DNA of 64,000 nt from UBA2336 sp964419145 (GCA_964419145.1 CAYQOM010000003.1:124001-188000), one strand, 5' to 3'. Shown: positions 13,101-23,481, counted from the first letter of the stretch. The notes: generated by a model not told the origin, from the sequence alone. Numbers and translations are program-made.

Positions 13101-15303
13101 TACCGGAGTGGGGCCAGTGATTACATTGGCTGCAGGACTGGATTCAACCGTAATACTGAACGGTTGCGGATCACCCACGCAGCCATCTGCAGAAGTTTCA
13201 GTAACACTGATGTTATATACATCTGGATTAGGAGCATTTGTTAAGCCCGGGAATTGAAGCAATACAAAAAAGTCATTCACGCCACCACCGGCAAACCGTT
13301 GATAGATGCCCGGGTTATCAGGAGGTAAATTCCAGGTATAGGTAGAGCCTGGATTGATGGTTTGAATTTGATACAACACCGTTGTAGGGCCAACGCAAAC
13401 ATTCGTGCCCCCAATAATCGGATTGATACCCGGCCGCGGATTAATCCTGAATTCTACTTCCGCAACATTTTCGCAATTTGTTAGTGTATTGGTTACGCGT
13501 GCGAAAAACGTTTCACCATCACTTACATTATCTACATCCGTTGGAGAAGCAACGGGAGTAGTGAGTGCAACATCCGTAAACCACGCCACTGATCTGTTTG
13601 CTACTATGCCATCAGCAACAGCTGCATCATAAATAGTAAGGTCAACATTGTTGATTTCGCCACCGCCAATATTTTCTTCACAGAAGGCAGGGTTTTGATT
13701 ATCAATTGCCGGCAGTGGATTAACGGTAAAGTTTACTACACCAATATTTTGACAATTTGGCATCAAGCTGGTTTCTGTTACACGAGTGTGATATGTATCA
13801 CTATTAGTAATATCCTCACTAGTAACATCGGGAACAGGAATTAATAACGCAGCATCCCTAAACCACTCGACCGTACAAGTTGCACAACCTCCTGAGATGG
13901 CGTTATTGTATTGAGTCAAGTCAATTCCTGTCGCAATTCCACTTCCAAATGTATCTTCACAAAGATTATTCGGTGCAGGATCAATGGCTTGAGGTAAGGG
14001 ATTTCGCGTATAAATAACCTGACTATTAGTAGAACTACATAAACCTAAAGCACTTGTTACAGTCCATGTGAAGGTGGTGTTGCCTACAGGTAATCCTGTC
14101 ACTGCTGAGGTCGGATCGTTGATATCGGCAATTAGGGGAAGACTTGTGCCCGATCCAGAAACTAATACATTATCAAAACGATGAAACTCATCGCCAGCAT
14201 TGTTAAAAACCCTGACAACAACTACAAGGTTATTTCCAGTGAGACCATTAACTGAGAAAGTTGAAAAAACGCCATCATTACCAGTTTCACCTACTAGTTC
14301 TCCAATCAGTATTTCTGGATTGCCATCGATTTGGTAATAAGCCCTGATGTACTCAGGCCCTTCCATATTACCGACCGAATTAAATTCAGATAATTGAATT
14401 GATATAGAGATATTAGGAATAGCCGTTATTGGAATAGTGGCTGAACGCCAAATTAATTCAGCATTAACATCCCGCGCCTCCATTAATCCATTAGTTACTT
14501 CAAGGTAATCATCCGCAGCTAGCAATGTATTGGCATTAGGCGCTTCGATTGACCAAGTGTTGCTCGGGTGAGTAAATATTAGGGCGTGTGCATTTGGACC
14601 AGAAAGACCTAATCCATTATCTAGTGTAGGAAAAGTTTCATAATACAAGGCATTACCAACACTCCATGTACCCGTTCCTCCATTGTCGGCAGGAGTTGCC
14701 GCCAAAAGGACATCCGGATCACAGGTTGAAAAGGGAATACCCGCATCCGCTGGGGAAGGAAGACGATCAAATATGATTGTTAACGTAGCACTGTTTACAT
14801 CCAAACATGGTCCTGCCCCATCCGGATCAACAGCCACTAAACGTAATTGTACTGAGCCCGCTGCAAAGTCTGCCGCTGTAGGCCTATACTGATCATTTAT
14901 ATTCGGGCCAACGATAGCCGCGCCTGGATTTGCATTGTTACTGGTAAAAGTTCCAGTTCCATTAATAATTTCCCAGCGTCCTTGCTGCCCTGCTCCGGCA
15001 CCTGCACCAACTGTTCCGGTAATGGGTATAGGCGCCAGTAACGTTCCATCAACACAGGTTGTAAAACCTGCAGGAACATTCGCTGTAGCTGGGCGGCTAA
15101 ACGTGATATTTACAAAATCATCTTCTTCCGGACAAGTTCCGCTTGCAATCCTCCAACGTAATTGGTAAGTGCCATACACCATAGCCCCTGCAAGATCTAC
15201 TGTAGAGGTTGGCGAATTTGGTGAATTGATGGTTAACGTTCCACCCGCAGGGGCACTTGTAACCGACCATGTTCCTGTTCCAATAATTGGTGCGTTACCT
15301 GCC
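4131..15303 (-). CDS. giant PKD-like adhesin with gliding-motility C-terminal domain: C-terminal part
   Basis: About 3,724 residues on the downstream side of the assembly gap; it continues the reading begun at 18007. It consists almost entirely of immunoglobulin/PKD-like repeats of 75-100 residues, each with a conserved Cys pair pattern (VCSD near the start, GCVG near the end) and a final ITVPVNPEPVGA-like linker. Fourteen units are near-identical in layout (8298-12260). Toward the C-terminus come true PKD domains (FSYEWDFG, SFLWNFGDTDD). The last ~90 residues, from RIPNAFTPDPSGPNGG through FDRWGNLIFES to GVYVYKLVLRL, are the CHU_C / gliding motility-associated domain (type B T9SS sorting signal). 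Joined with the N-terminal part it gives 4,619 residues, comparable with SprB-like adhesins. Role in adhesion or gliding is inferred; mobile surface display is known for SprB but not shown here. Confidence 0.9.
8298..12260 (-). repeat. 14 tandem ~283-bp units inside the giant adhesin
   Basis: The 3,963-bp block divides into 14 consecutive units of about 94 codons. Each unit runs: KAxVCSDxxFSFxPQ, ITNGV, STFTWTAxYxxGLTGG, NGxGxxxETLxNLTGG, LNAVYTVTPTS, GCVG, FTITVPVNPEP. The units differ by many substitutions, so they are old or diversified, not a fresh expansion. Further, more divergent units flank the block on both sides. Such arrays are prone to recombination and to assembly collapse, so the copy number should be treated as a minimum. 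Confidence 0.92.
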
Positions 15304-15313
15304 NNNNNNNNNN
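15304..15313. other. 10-N scaffold gap, probably an artificial break between overlapping contig ends
   Basis: Ten Ns interrupt the giant adhesin. The 7 bases ACCTGCC occur on both sides: they start directly after the gap and also end the left contig. Merging that overlap restores one frame across the join and yields ESATLAGNAPIIGTGTWS, which fits the repeat pattern used elsewhere in the protein (for example the AATPADNGGTGTWSV stretch). Read literally, 10 Ns would cause a frameshift. Confidence 0.8.
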
Positions 15314-18007
15314 ACCTGCCAAGGTTGCCGACTCCCCACAACTTTCTTGAGGCGGTCCTGCAATGGGATCAGTTGGATTTGATCCAAAGTCAATCACAAG
15401 CTCATCATCGCTCATACAATCTCCGCTAACAACCTCCCAACGTAATGTATAAGCTCCTTCATTACCCAAGGCGATTGTAACTGTAGCATTAGGATCATTT
15501 ACATTTGAAAAAGTTGGCGCTGGTCTTGCCGGAACGCTTGATACAAAACTCCATGTTCCTGTACCTGGTGCAGGATTACTTCCTGACAATGAAGCTGTAA
15601 ATCCATCGGTGGCCGTACAAAGGGCTTGATCAGGGCCAGCTGCCGCGGGGACAGTATTTGGTGAAATATTTACCGTGCGCGTTGCCGGAGGGTTCGATGA
15701 GCAAAAAACTCCTCCACCATAATCAGCTTGTACCACGTAATTCAACGGATAAGATCCAGCTGTTGCCGATGACTGAACCGTTGGCTGCTGAATATTTGTC
15801 GCATCAAGAATTCCGGTACTACCGCCCCATGTATGTGCCGAAATGCTTGGAGTAAATCCGGCCACAGCAGCCGGCAAAACCGGATTACCATTTAATAGAA
15901 GCGTGCTCCCCTCACATATATCTGCCGGGTTAGGTGTTATACTAGCTGTAGGCCTTGCTCGTACATTAACTACTAATGTCCTTGCCGTGCTGGGGCATTG
16001 CGATCCATTTACAGTTGTAGCTGGGGGAGAAACGTACCTATTTACAACGGAGATATTACCTGATCCCACACCAGCAGCTCCTGCAATGGTAATGGATTGG
16101 GTACCCTGTCCTGCATTTAAAGTACCTACACCTGCTGGCACCGTCCATTGAAACTCTGTATCCAAGGTGAAATTACCAGTGATCGCATCTGTTATAGTTA
16201 TGGAAGAAGGTGGACTTGGTAATGAGTATACAAAGGTACCTCCAGGACAAAGGTTTGTCGGTCCAGTTACCACCGGTGGTTGTGAAAGATCTGGTCTTCG
16301 GGTAATGGTAACTTCTTCCGGATCACTCACGCAACCATTAGCGGCTGTTGCTGTTACAAAAAAATGCCTGCGCTGCCCAATTGGAGCCTGAGCATTTGAT
16401 GGCGTAAACGTATTTGCTGTTGCTAAAACATTGGTGTTAGCTAACGCATCAGCTTGAGAAGCATACCATCTATAGGTAAGGCCACCAACAACCGGGTTAA
16501 CACTAATTGTTCTACTCTGCGCTGAGCAAATATCAACATCCGGTACAACCGGAGGATTTGGTTTGGTGATAATTGTAATCGTGTAATTTCGTAAAACCGG
16601 AGTTGCATTGGCGAAATAGTTATTGTTGTTTGGAAAATCAGCCTGAGGCTGGAAACTAGCTGAGCCTCTAAAATTAAACACATCTGCAGGGGCGGTTTGC
16701 GGAGGATTTAGACCATTGCCATCAAATGTATTACGATCAAAATTATTACACACATTCCATGTTCGCATGGTTACCGTCATCTGCTGACCTGCAACAGCCG
16801 TTGTTGGCATTTGGATATTATCCGTAATGTGGATAGGAGCCAATGTTGGCGATGCCTGATATATCACTCTTCCATAAACTGGTAATTGTGCTGCGCTATA
16901 AGAAACCCCATTTATTATAATACTCCCCCCCGCACCTCCCGGAGCTGTAATGTTGGAGGCCGTTCCGTAAACAAACTGTACCCAACGAGGTTGGTTATTA
17001 GGCTGAGGGTTTTCCAGAGGAGGTGTACAGTTAAAATCCGTATTATCTCTTAGCCGTATAGGATTTGTATCACCTTGGCAAACATTTACGTTTTCCCCTA
17101 CTTCTACTCCAGTGCTGGTTGGATCATGGTTGATATCGTGTGTACCGAGGTCAACATTATCTTCCATGTCCCATACAGTGAAGGGCTGTGTTTGGAATCC
17201 AGAAAAACCACAAGATGTCACAGTTCCTAATCCTGCACCCGTATACGTTCCAATACCCCAGGTAGCCCGCATGGTGTATGTACATCGCTCTCCCGGAGTG
17301 GTTGAGGCTGTACTTCCCCCATCATAATCATAAATATGGTTTCGGGTTACACGCCAAAGTTGTTTTGACATGTTGGTTTCGTTTGGATTCATTAGTGTGG
17401 GCGCAAGGGTCTCTATATTCCCATCAGCCCAGTCAATAATAATTCTTGGAGGAAGTGCGGCTCCACCTAACCGGTAGTTTATCCCCCTATATTCAACCTG
17501 CCAGTCGAGTGAACGTGGTGAACATAAACCAGTTTCATTCAAAATTAGGTTACCCGGTGTAGGTACACCAACCCCACTTGCATTATTACAATTGGCATTG
17601 TAAGTTAATACAGGATTTGGGCCGATATCCTGAGTTGGAGAGGCTGCTGCGCATGACCAAGGTCTATATTCGACTGGTGCTCCAACTTCTGCATTTGCAT
17701 CACGTGGTGTCACCCTCACAGCAATATGCTTACCTTCATCAGCAGCGGCCAATGTATAAGTCAATCCAGTAGTGATTACTACAGGATTGATTCCACAGTT
17801 ATCATCGTATCTAATCCATTGTATTATTGAACCAGCCTGGGGATGTCCGTCCGGATCAAAGTAATCGTAGGAAACCGCTAGTGTGTGGTCCCGCTTCATA
17901 ACCCCAGTTAATCTAACATTGCTGGCAACAGGCACCCCAGCAATTGTTGTAAACGAGTCTAATAAAAAAATTAGGGTAAGGCTTGATAAAAATATCCTCC
18001 TGAACAT
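15314..18007 (-). CDS. giant PKD-like adhesin: N-terminal part with signal peptide
   Basis: 898 codons from the ATG at 18007 to the assembly gap; the same gene as 4131-15303. It begins with a signal peptide (MFRRIFLSSLTLIFLLDSF, then TTIAG). Residues about 100-430 contain a module, including FNCTPPLEN and PRWVQFVYGT, that is also found in the second PKD protein at the left edge. After that come PKD/Ig-like repeats (for example CSAQSRTISVNPVVGGLTYR and GTGTWSFVS). The gene is transcribed away from pyrG; a 195-bp intergenic region separates the two starts. I see no convincing TAnnTTTG box on this strand. Because of the Ns, automated annotation is likely to split this gene into two pieces. Confidence 0.9.
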
Positions 18008-18156
18008 CTCAATAGGTTAGAAATTCCGTTAAAATAAAAATACTTATCCGTTCAGCCAAACGTGTAGTGTAAGTCACACAAATCCAGATTTTGAATACGG
18101 GATCGCGCTTTTTCGTAACCTGAGTAAATGTCAGGAATAACCTTAAATCGCTTTAG

Positions 18157-18183
18157 TTTATTAACCCTAAAAGCCTACCTTTG
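18157..18183 (+). promoter_or_regulatory. putative pyrG promoter (Bacteroidota type)
   Basis: TACCTTTG at 18176-18183 matches the TAnnTTTG -7 box used by the Bacteroidota primary sigma factor. TTTA at 18157-18160 or 18152-18155 may serve as a weak -33 element. The pyrG ATG follows 19 bp downstream, giving a short leader. Confidence 0.6.
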
Positions 18184-18202
18184 CACCCCGTAACAATCCT
18201 CC

Positions 18203-19822
18203 ATGTCGGCAGCTAAATACATCTTCGTTACGGGAGGGGTGACCTCATCCCTGGGAAAAGGAATCATTTCCGCCTCGTTAGGCAAGCTTTTGCAAGCGCG
18301 CGGCTTTAAGGTGACCATCCAAAAGTTCGATCCCTACATTAATATAGACCCCGGAACGCTTAATCCGTACGAGCACGGGGAATGCTACGTGACCAACGAT
18401 GGCGCTGAAACCGACCTCGACCTGGGCCATTATGAACGCTTTTTAAATATCCCAACCTCACAGGCCAACAACGTAACCACCGGCCGCATCTATAATAACG
18501 TGATTACCAAGGAACGCCAGGGCGAATACCTGGGCAAAACGGTTCAGGTGATTCCGCACATTACGGATGAAATAAAACGTAACCTGTATTTATTGGGCGA
18601 AAGCGGTGACTATGATTTCATCATCACGGAAATTGGTGGATCGGTAGGCGATATTGAATCCCTCCCCTTTATTGAAGCGGTGCGTCAAGTACGGTGGGAT
18701 CTTGGCCCAAACAACGCGTTGGTCATTCACCTGACGCTTATCCCCTACCTAAAGGCCGCTAAGGAACTCAAAACAAAACCAACACAACACTCTGTCAAAG
18801 AGCTTCTCTCCTATGGTGTACAGCCGGATATACTGGTCTGTCGCACAGAAATGCCGCTACCACTGGATATTCGTAAAAAGCTGGCGCTGTTTTGTAACGT
18901 GCATCTGAATTCAGTTATCGAAGCCATTGATGCCGATACGATTTACGATGTACCTATATTAATGAGAAAGGAAAAGCTGGATGAGCGCGTGCTCGCCAAG
19001 CTGAAAGTGCAAAGTAAATCCGAACCCGACCTGGAACAATGGAAAGATTTTCTCGGTAAACTCAAAAACCCGATTGAAGAAGTGACCATCGGATTGGTTG
19101 GGAAGTATGTTACACTGCCCGATGCTTATAAGTCCATTGTAGAAGCCTTCGTTCATGCCGGTGCACAAAACGATTGCCGTGTGAATCTGAAATGGATTTC
19201 ATCGGAAGATATTCAACATGAAAGTGTAGAGTCTATTATTAAAGGATTGCATGGCGTTTTGGTTGCGCCCGGTTTTGGAGAGCGGGGTATGGAAGGAAAA
19301 ATTGAAGCCATCAAATTTGTACGCGAACATAAAATTCCATTCTTCGGTATTTGTTTGGGGATGCAGTGTGCCGTGATTGAATTTGCGCGCCATGTTGTCG
19401 GACTGGATGGTGCCAGCTCAACGGAACTGAATCCAAAAACCAAGCATCCGGTTATCGACCTGATGGAGGCACAGAAGAAAATTACAGCCAAAGGCGGAAC
19501 GATGCGACTGGGTGCATATACCTGTAAGCTTAAAAAAGGAAGCAAAGCTGCGAATGCGTATGGTGAAACCACCATTCAGGAGCGTCATCGCCATCGCTAT
19601 GAATTTAACAATGCGTACCTCGAACAACTGGAAGAAGCCGGATTAAAACCGGTTGGTATAAATCCGGAATCAAACCTGGTAGAGGTGGTTGAACTGAAAG
19701 ATCATCCGTGGTTTGTTGGCGTTCAATATCATCCGGAATTACGCAGTACGGTTATGAATCCGCACCCGTTGTTTGTGAAATTTGTGGAGGCTTCCGTGAA
19801 CTATAAAAAATCGACTATTTAA
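18203..19822 (+). CDS. pyrG: CTP synthase (glutamine-hydrolysing)
   Basis: Makes CTP from UTP, ATP and glutamine, the last step of de novo pyrimidine nucleotide synthesis, in the cytoplasm. 539 residues, close to the 545 of E. coli. The synthetase domain opens with FVTGGVTSSLGKG and KFDPYINIDPGTLNPYEHGE; the class I glutamine amidotransferase domain has the nucleophile Cys in FFGICLGMQ and the His-Glu pair in VGVQYHPE. The next gene, yidC, begins 18 bp downstream, so the two are probably co-transcribed. The ATG fits the promoter spacing and the family N-terminus. Confidence 0.98.
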   Translation: MSAAKYIFVTGGVTSSLGKGIISASLGKLLQARGFKVTIQKFDPYINIDPGTLNPYEHGECYVTNDGAETDLDLGHYERFLNIPTSQANNVTTGRIYNNVITKERQGEYLGKTVQVIPHITDEIKRNLYLLGESGDYDFIITEIGGSVGDIESLPFIEAVRQVRWDLGPNNALVIHLTLIPYLKAAKELKTKPTQHSVKELLSYGVQPDILVCRTEMPLPLDIRKKLALFCNVHLNSVIEAIDADTIYDVPILMRKEKLDERVLAKLKVQSKSEPDLEQWKDFLGKLKNPIEEVTIGLVGKYVTLPDAYKSIVEAFVHAGAQNDCRVNLKWISSEDIQHESVESIIKGLHGVLVAPGFGERGMEGKIEAIKFVREHKIPFFGICLGMQCAVIEFARHVVGLDGASSTELNPKTKHPVIDLMEAQKKITAKGGTMRLGAYTCKLKKGSKAANAYGETTIQERHRHRYEFNNAYLEQLEEAGLKPVGINPESNLVEVVELKDHPWFVGVQYHPELRSTVMNPHPLFVKFVEASVNYKKSTI

Positions 19823-19840
19823 CTTTTTTAATATTTACTA

Positions 19841-21643
19841 ATGGATAGAAACTCAGCCATAGGCCTGACCCTTATAGCCGCTTTATTACTGGCCTATTTT
19901 TATTGGTTTGCTGAAAAGCCAGTGCCACCCCAACCTGCACAAACATCTGAATTAAAGCAGGATAGTGTTCCATCCCAAGAAATACCCGCGACAACAGATA
20001 GTACTATCACAGCTCAAGCCGGAATTCCTATCGAACCGGTTCAAGCCGAGGAAATCACAACAATCAACACACCCGATCTGGCGATTGCATTCACCAACAA
20101 AGGTGGCGTTATCCGTGAACTGGAACTGCTCAACTATAAAACCTACCACGGGCAGCCATTGAAATTGGTTGACCCTACTTCAAACTCGTTTAAACTCAAG
20201 ACCCGCTACCACGGACAAGATATTGACCTGAACAGTTTGTTCTATACCGCATCCCAAACTAAAAATGGTGACACAACAGTATTAACATTTACCAGGTCAC
20301 TTTCTGAAACCACACAATTGATTCAACAGTATTCCATTCCGCCAACAGGCTTTAAGATTGGTTATGACTTGAAACTAACCGGTGGTGCCAATAATTTTTC
20401 TGAACAGCTTACGCTGGATTGGCAAAATACCTTGCGTCCATTGGAGAAGGATTTAACGGACAGCCGTAACAACACTACCATTACATACTACCATGAGGAT
20501 TCGTTCGATGAATTATCGCAACGCTCTACCTCAACAGAGCGAGAAGTATTTTCCGGTAACCTGAAATGGGTTTCCATCAAACAAAAATTCTTTTTAGCCT
20601 CAATTATTTCCGAGAAAGGATTTCCGGGTGGTGAAGTGGAAACGGTTTACAATGAATCTGATACCTCCATTGTAAAACGGGCGAATGTAAAAATCAATAT
20701 CCCCGTTCAGGAAGTTGTGAACGGAACAGCGAAGTACGCGTTCTACTTCGGCCCGAATGATTACAAGGAATTGGGTAAAGTTACCGAAGACTTTGCTAAA
20801 AACGTTTACCTCGGTTGGCCTCCGGTTTACTGGATCAACAAATATGTTATTTTCCCTGTCTTTCATTTTCTCACGAATGTGATTGGCAGCTTCGGACTCA
20901 TCATCATCATTCTGGTAATCCTACTGCGCATCATTTTGTTGCCACTCTCCTATCGTTCGTACCTCAGTATGGCAAAAATGAAAGTACTGAAGCCTGAGTT
21001 GGATGAGATCAAGGAGAAATTTGGTGAAGACATGACCAAGGTGCAGCAGGAGCAAATGAAGCTGTATCAGCAAGCAGGTGTTAACCCGTTGAGCGGTTGC
21101 ATTCCGTTGGTGTTGCAGATGCCCATCCTCTTCGCGATGTTCTACCTGTTCCCAAACAGTATCGAGTTGCGTCAACAATCGTTTCTGTGGGCTGATGATC
21201 TTTCTACGTACGATTCCATTTTAAATCTACCGTTCTCCATTCCGTTTTATGGTGATCACGTTAGTTTGTTCACGATATTGATGACGGCCTCCACATTAAT
21301 CTACACCTGGCAGAACAACCAGATATCTTCGGTTCAAGGTCCGATGAAATCGATGTCATATATCATGCCGTTGATTTTCCTGTTTGTATTAAACTCCTTC
21401 CCTGCCGGATTGAGCTACTACTACTTTGTTTCCAACCTGATCACCTTCGGTCAACAGGCCATCATCAAACGGTTTGTGGATGAGGATAAAATCAAAGCGG
21501 TTATGGAGAACCACCGCAAAATGATGGCTTCGGGTACGGTTAAAAAATCGCGCTTTATGAGTAAGCTGGAAGACGCCATGAAAGCCAGCGAAGAAGCCCG
21601 GAAACAGGCTGAAGAAAACCGGAAAAAGAAGAAAAAGAATTAA
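19841..21643 (+). CDS. yidC: membrane protein insertase YidC
   Basis: Inserts and folds inner-membrane proteins, alone or with Sec. 600 residues: an N-terminal transmembrane anchor (residues about 7-22), a large periplasmic domain (about 70-330), and the conserved five-helix core from about 345 (FGLIIIILVILLRIILLPL, then QQAGVNPLSGCIPLVLQMPI). The C-terminus is strongly basic (ending RKKKKKN), as is usual for ribosome-contacting YidC tails. It follows pyrG closely. Two small hairpins and the parAB promoter follow its stop. Confidence 0.97.
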   Translation: MDRNSAIGLTLIAALLLAYFYWFAEKPVPPQPAQTSELKQDSVPSQEIPATTDSTITAQAGIPIEPVQAEEITTINTPDLAIAFTNKGGVIRELELLNYKTYHGQPLKLVDPTSNSFKLKTRYHGQDIDLNSLFYTASQTKNGDTTVLTFTRSLSETTQLIQQYSIPPTGFKIGYDLKLTGGANNFSEQLTLDWQNTLRPLEKDLTDSRNNTTITYYHEDSFDELSQRSTSTEREVFSGNLKWVSIKQKFFLASIISEKGFPGGEVETVYNESDTSIVKRANVKINIPVQEVVNGTAKYAFYFGPNDYKELGKVTEDFAKNVYLGWPPVYWINKYVIFPVFHFLTNVIGSFGLIIIILVILLRIILLPLSYRSYLSMAKMKVLKPELDEIKEKFGEDMTKVQQEQMKLYQQAGVNPLSGCIPLVLQMPILFAMFYLFPNSIELRQQSFLWADDLSTYDSILNLPFSIPFYGDHVSLFTILMTASTLIYTWQNNQISSVQGPMKSMSYIMPLIFLFVLNSFPAGLSYYYFVSNLITFGQQAIIKRFVDEDKIKAVMENHRKMMASGTVKKSRFMSKLEDAMKASEEARKQAEENRKKKKKN

Positions 21644-21675
21644 CATTCACCTGTGAATGGAATGTGGACAAATAC

Positions 21676-21692
21676 GTTCCACAAGGTTCCAC
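21676..21692 (+). promoter_or_regulatory. two direct GTTCCAC half-sites upstream of parAB (possible ParB-binding)
   Basis: GTTCCAC occurs at 21676-21682 and again at 21686-21692, 10 bp apart, about one helical turn. GTTCCAC is the left half of the parS consensus TGTTCCACGTGGAAC known from several phyla. The partner half GTGGAAC is missing; only TGTGGA at 21663-21668 lies inverted upstream. This may be a degenerate parS or an autoregulatory site; the parS link is an inference from a 7-bp match. Confidence 0.3.
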
Positions 21693-21710
21693 GCCCCATT
21701 GTCATTCGTC

Positions 21711-21718
21711 TATATTTG
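21711..21718 (+). promoter_or_regulatory. putative parAB promoter -7 box
   Basis: TATATTTG matches TAnnTTTG. Transcription would begin a few bases later, so the 32-bp palindrome at 21721-21752 would lie at the very 5' end of the mRNA leader, about 60 nt before the parA ATG. Confidence 0.55.
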
Positions 21719-21720
21719 CA

Positions 21721-21752
21721 GTCCTGATCCCGATAGCTATCGGGATCAGGAC
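21721..21752. repeat. perfect 32-bp palindrome containing CCCGATAGCTATCGGG
   Basis: The half-site GTCCTGATCCCGATAG is followed directly by its exact reverse complement. The central 20 bp, ATCCCGATAGCTATCGGGAT, recurs exactly at 23569-23588. It is a dispersed short palindrome of the REP type. Here it sits between the parAB promoter and the parA start. Confidence 0.8.
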
Positions 21753-21811
21753 TCATTTTTTAAACTTGCCGGTCTGAAAATCAGGCAAACTATTAACAGG
21801 ATTACGACAAG

Positions 21812-22588
21812 ATGGGAAAGATCATTGCGATTGCAAATCAGAAAGGTGGCGTAGGTAAAACCACATCCGCCATTAACCTGGCCGCCAGCTTGGCGGTGCT
21901 GGAAAAGCGCACACTTTTAGTGGATGCCGATCCGCAGGCCAACTCTACTTCGGGACTAGGCATTAACCCAAAAGAAGTGGAAACCGGCTTATACGAGTGT
22001 ATGATTGATGGCATTGATCCGAAAGATGCCATTGTAAAGAATGATCAACTGAAATTTTTGGATATCCTTCCCTCCCACATCGACCTGGTAGGTGCTGAAG
22101 TGGAGATGGTGAGCATTGAAAGTCGTGAAGAAAAAATGCGTGAAGCATTGGATAAAGTAAAGGAAGATTATGACTTTATCATCATCGACTGCTCACCTTC
22201 GCTTGGATTGATCACCATCAATGCACTTACTGCTGCCGACTCTGTCATCATTCCTGTACAATGCGAATACTTTGCCTTGGAAGGATTGGGCAAGTTGCTT
22301 AACACGATAAAAATTATTCAAACACGCCTCAATCCCCGGTTGGAGATTGAAGGCATTCTGTTGACGTTATACGATTCGCGTACCAGTCTGGGTAACCAGG
22401 TAGTGGAAGAAGTGCGCACACACTTTAATAAGATGACGTTTCAAACGATCATTCCAAGAAATGTAAAACTCAGTGAATCACCCAGCTTCGGGTTACCGGT
22501 AATCGTACATGATGCTGAAAGCAAAGGAGCCATCAGCTACCTGAACCTGGCGCATGAGGTCATTGATAAAAATATGGTAACAGCATGA
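21812..22588 (+). CDS. parA: chromosome-partitioning ATPase ParA/Soj
   Basis: A 258-residue ParA-family ATPase that, with ParB-parS, segregates the chromosome origin. It has the deviant Walker A KGGVGKTTSAINLAASLA (residues about 10-27), the VDADPQANSTSGLG switch region and a Walker B-like IIIDCSPSLG. The start is fixed by the typical MGKIIAIANQKGG opening. Its stop overlaps the start of parB by 4 bp (ATGA), which implies translational coupling. The operon probably extends through the DUF5683 gene, dapB and lepB, an order common in Bacteroidota. Confidence 0.97.
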   Translation: MGKIIAIANQKGGVGKTTSAINLAASLAVLEKRTLLVDADPQANSTSGLGINPKEVETGLYECMIDGIDPKDAIVKNDQLKFLDILPSHIDLVGAEVEMVSIESREEKMREALDKVKEDYDFIIIDCSPSLGLITINALTAADSVIIPVQCEYFALEGLGKLLNTIKIIQTRLNPRLEIEGILLTLYDSRTSLGNQVVEEVRTHFNKMTFQTIIPRNVKLSESPSFGLPVIVHDAESKGAISYLNLAHEVIDKNMVTA

Positions 22589-23481
22589 GCAAGAAGAAAG
22601 CACTAGGCAGAGGTTTAAACGCCCTGTTAAGCGACAGTGAAAAAGAAGAACGCCTGGAAACGGATCTTCCCGTTGTGCACACCTCACCTTCCGGAAGCAT
22701 TTCTGAAATTCCGGTTGAGCACATTGAAGTAAACCCGTTTCAACCGCGCACCCATTTCGATCAGGATGCGCTGCAAGAACTGGCTGAATCCATTAAGGTG
22801 CACGGCATCATCCAACCCATCACCGTGCGTAAACTCGCACGTGATCAGTATCAACTCATCTCGGGTGAACGCAGGTTTCAGGCTTCGCAACTCGCTGGAT
22901 TAAAAACCATTCCGGCTTACGTTCGCTCTGCTGATGACCAGCAGATGCTGGAGATGGCGTTGATTGAAAACATTCAGCGCGAAAACCTGAACGCCATAGA
23001 AATTGCCTTGAGTTATCAGCGTTTGATTTCCGAGTGTAACCTGAACCAGGAACAACTGGGTGAACGTGTGGGCAAGAACCGCGCTACCGTAACCAACTAC
23101 CTGCGTTTGTTGAAACTCCCACCTGATGTACAAATTGCCGTGCGTGATAACCGCATTACCATGGGGCATGCGCGGGCCATCATAAACGTGGAAAATCCGG
23201 AGCAACAGTTATACATCTTTAAAAAGATTCTGGCGGAAGATCTTTCCGTACGGAAAGTGGAGGAACTGGTGCGCTCGTTAAGTGAAACCACTTCTGAAAA
23301 AGGAAAAACCACAACACCTGCTACTTCCAATCGCGAAATTTCTCAGCTTCAGTCGCAGCTTTCTTCACACTTTGGTACGCGTGTTGTTGTAAAAAGCGAT
23401 GGCAAAAAGGGTGAAATCAAAATTCCTTTTTTGTCGGTAGAGGATTTAAACCGGATACTGGACATCTTAAAGATGCAGTAA
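22585..23481 (+). CDS. parB: chromosome-partitioning protein ParB
   Basis: 298 residues. The N-terminal MSKKKALGRGLNALLSD is the ParA-stimulating segment. The ParB/Spo0J nuclease-like domain (about 38-130) contains the CTPase box GERRFQAS and LIENIQRENLNAIE. A helix-turn-helix follows (EQLGERVGKNRATVTNYLRL, about 155-175). The C-terminal ~60 residues are the dimerisation domain. It starts inside the parA stop codon (ATGA). Confidence 0.97.
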   Translation: MSKKKALGRGLNALLSDSEKEERLETDLPVVHTSPSGSISEIPVEHIEVNPFQPRTHFDQDALQELAESIKVHGIIQPITVRKLARDQYQLISGERRFQASQLAGLKTIPAYVRSADDQQMLEMALIENIQRENLNAIEIALSYQRLISECNLNQEQLGERVGKNRATVTNYLRLLKLPPDVQIAVRDNRITMGHARAIINVENPEQQLYIFKKILAEDLSVRKVEELVRSLSETTSEKGKTTTPATSNREISQLQSQLSSHFGTRVVVKSDGKKGEIKIPFLSVEDLNRILDILKMQ

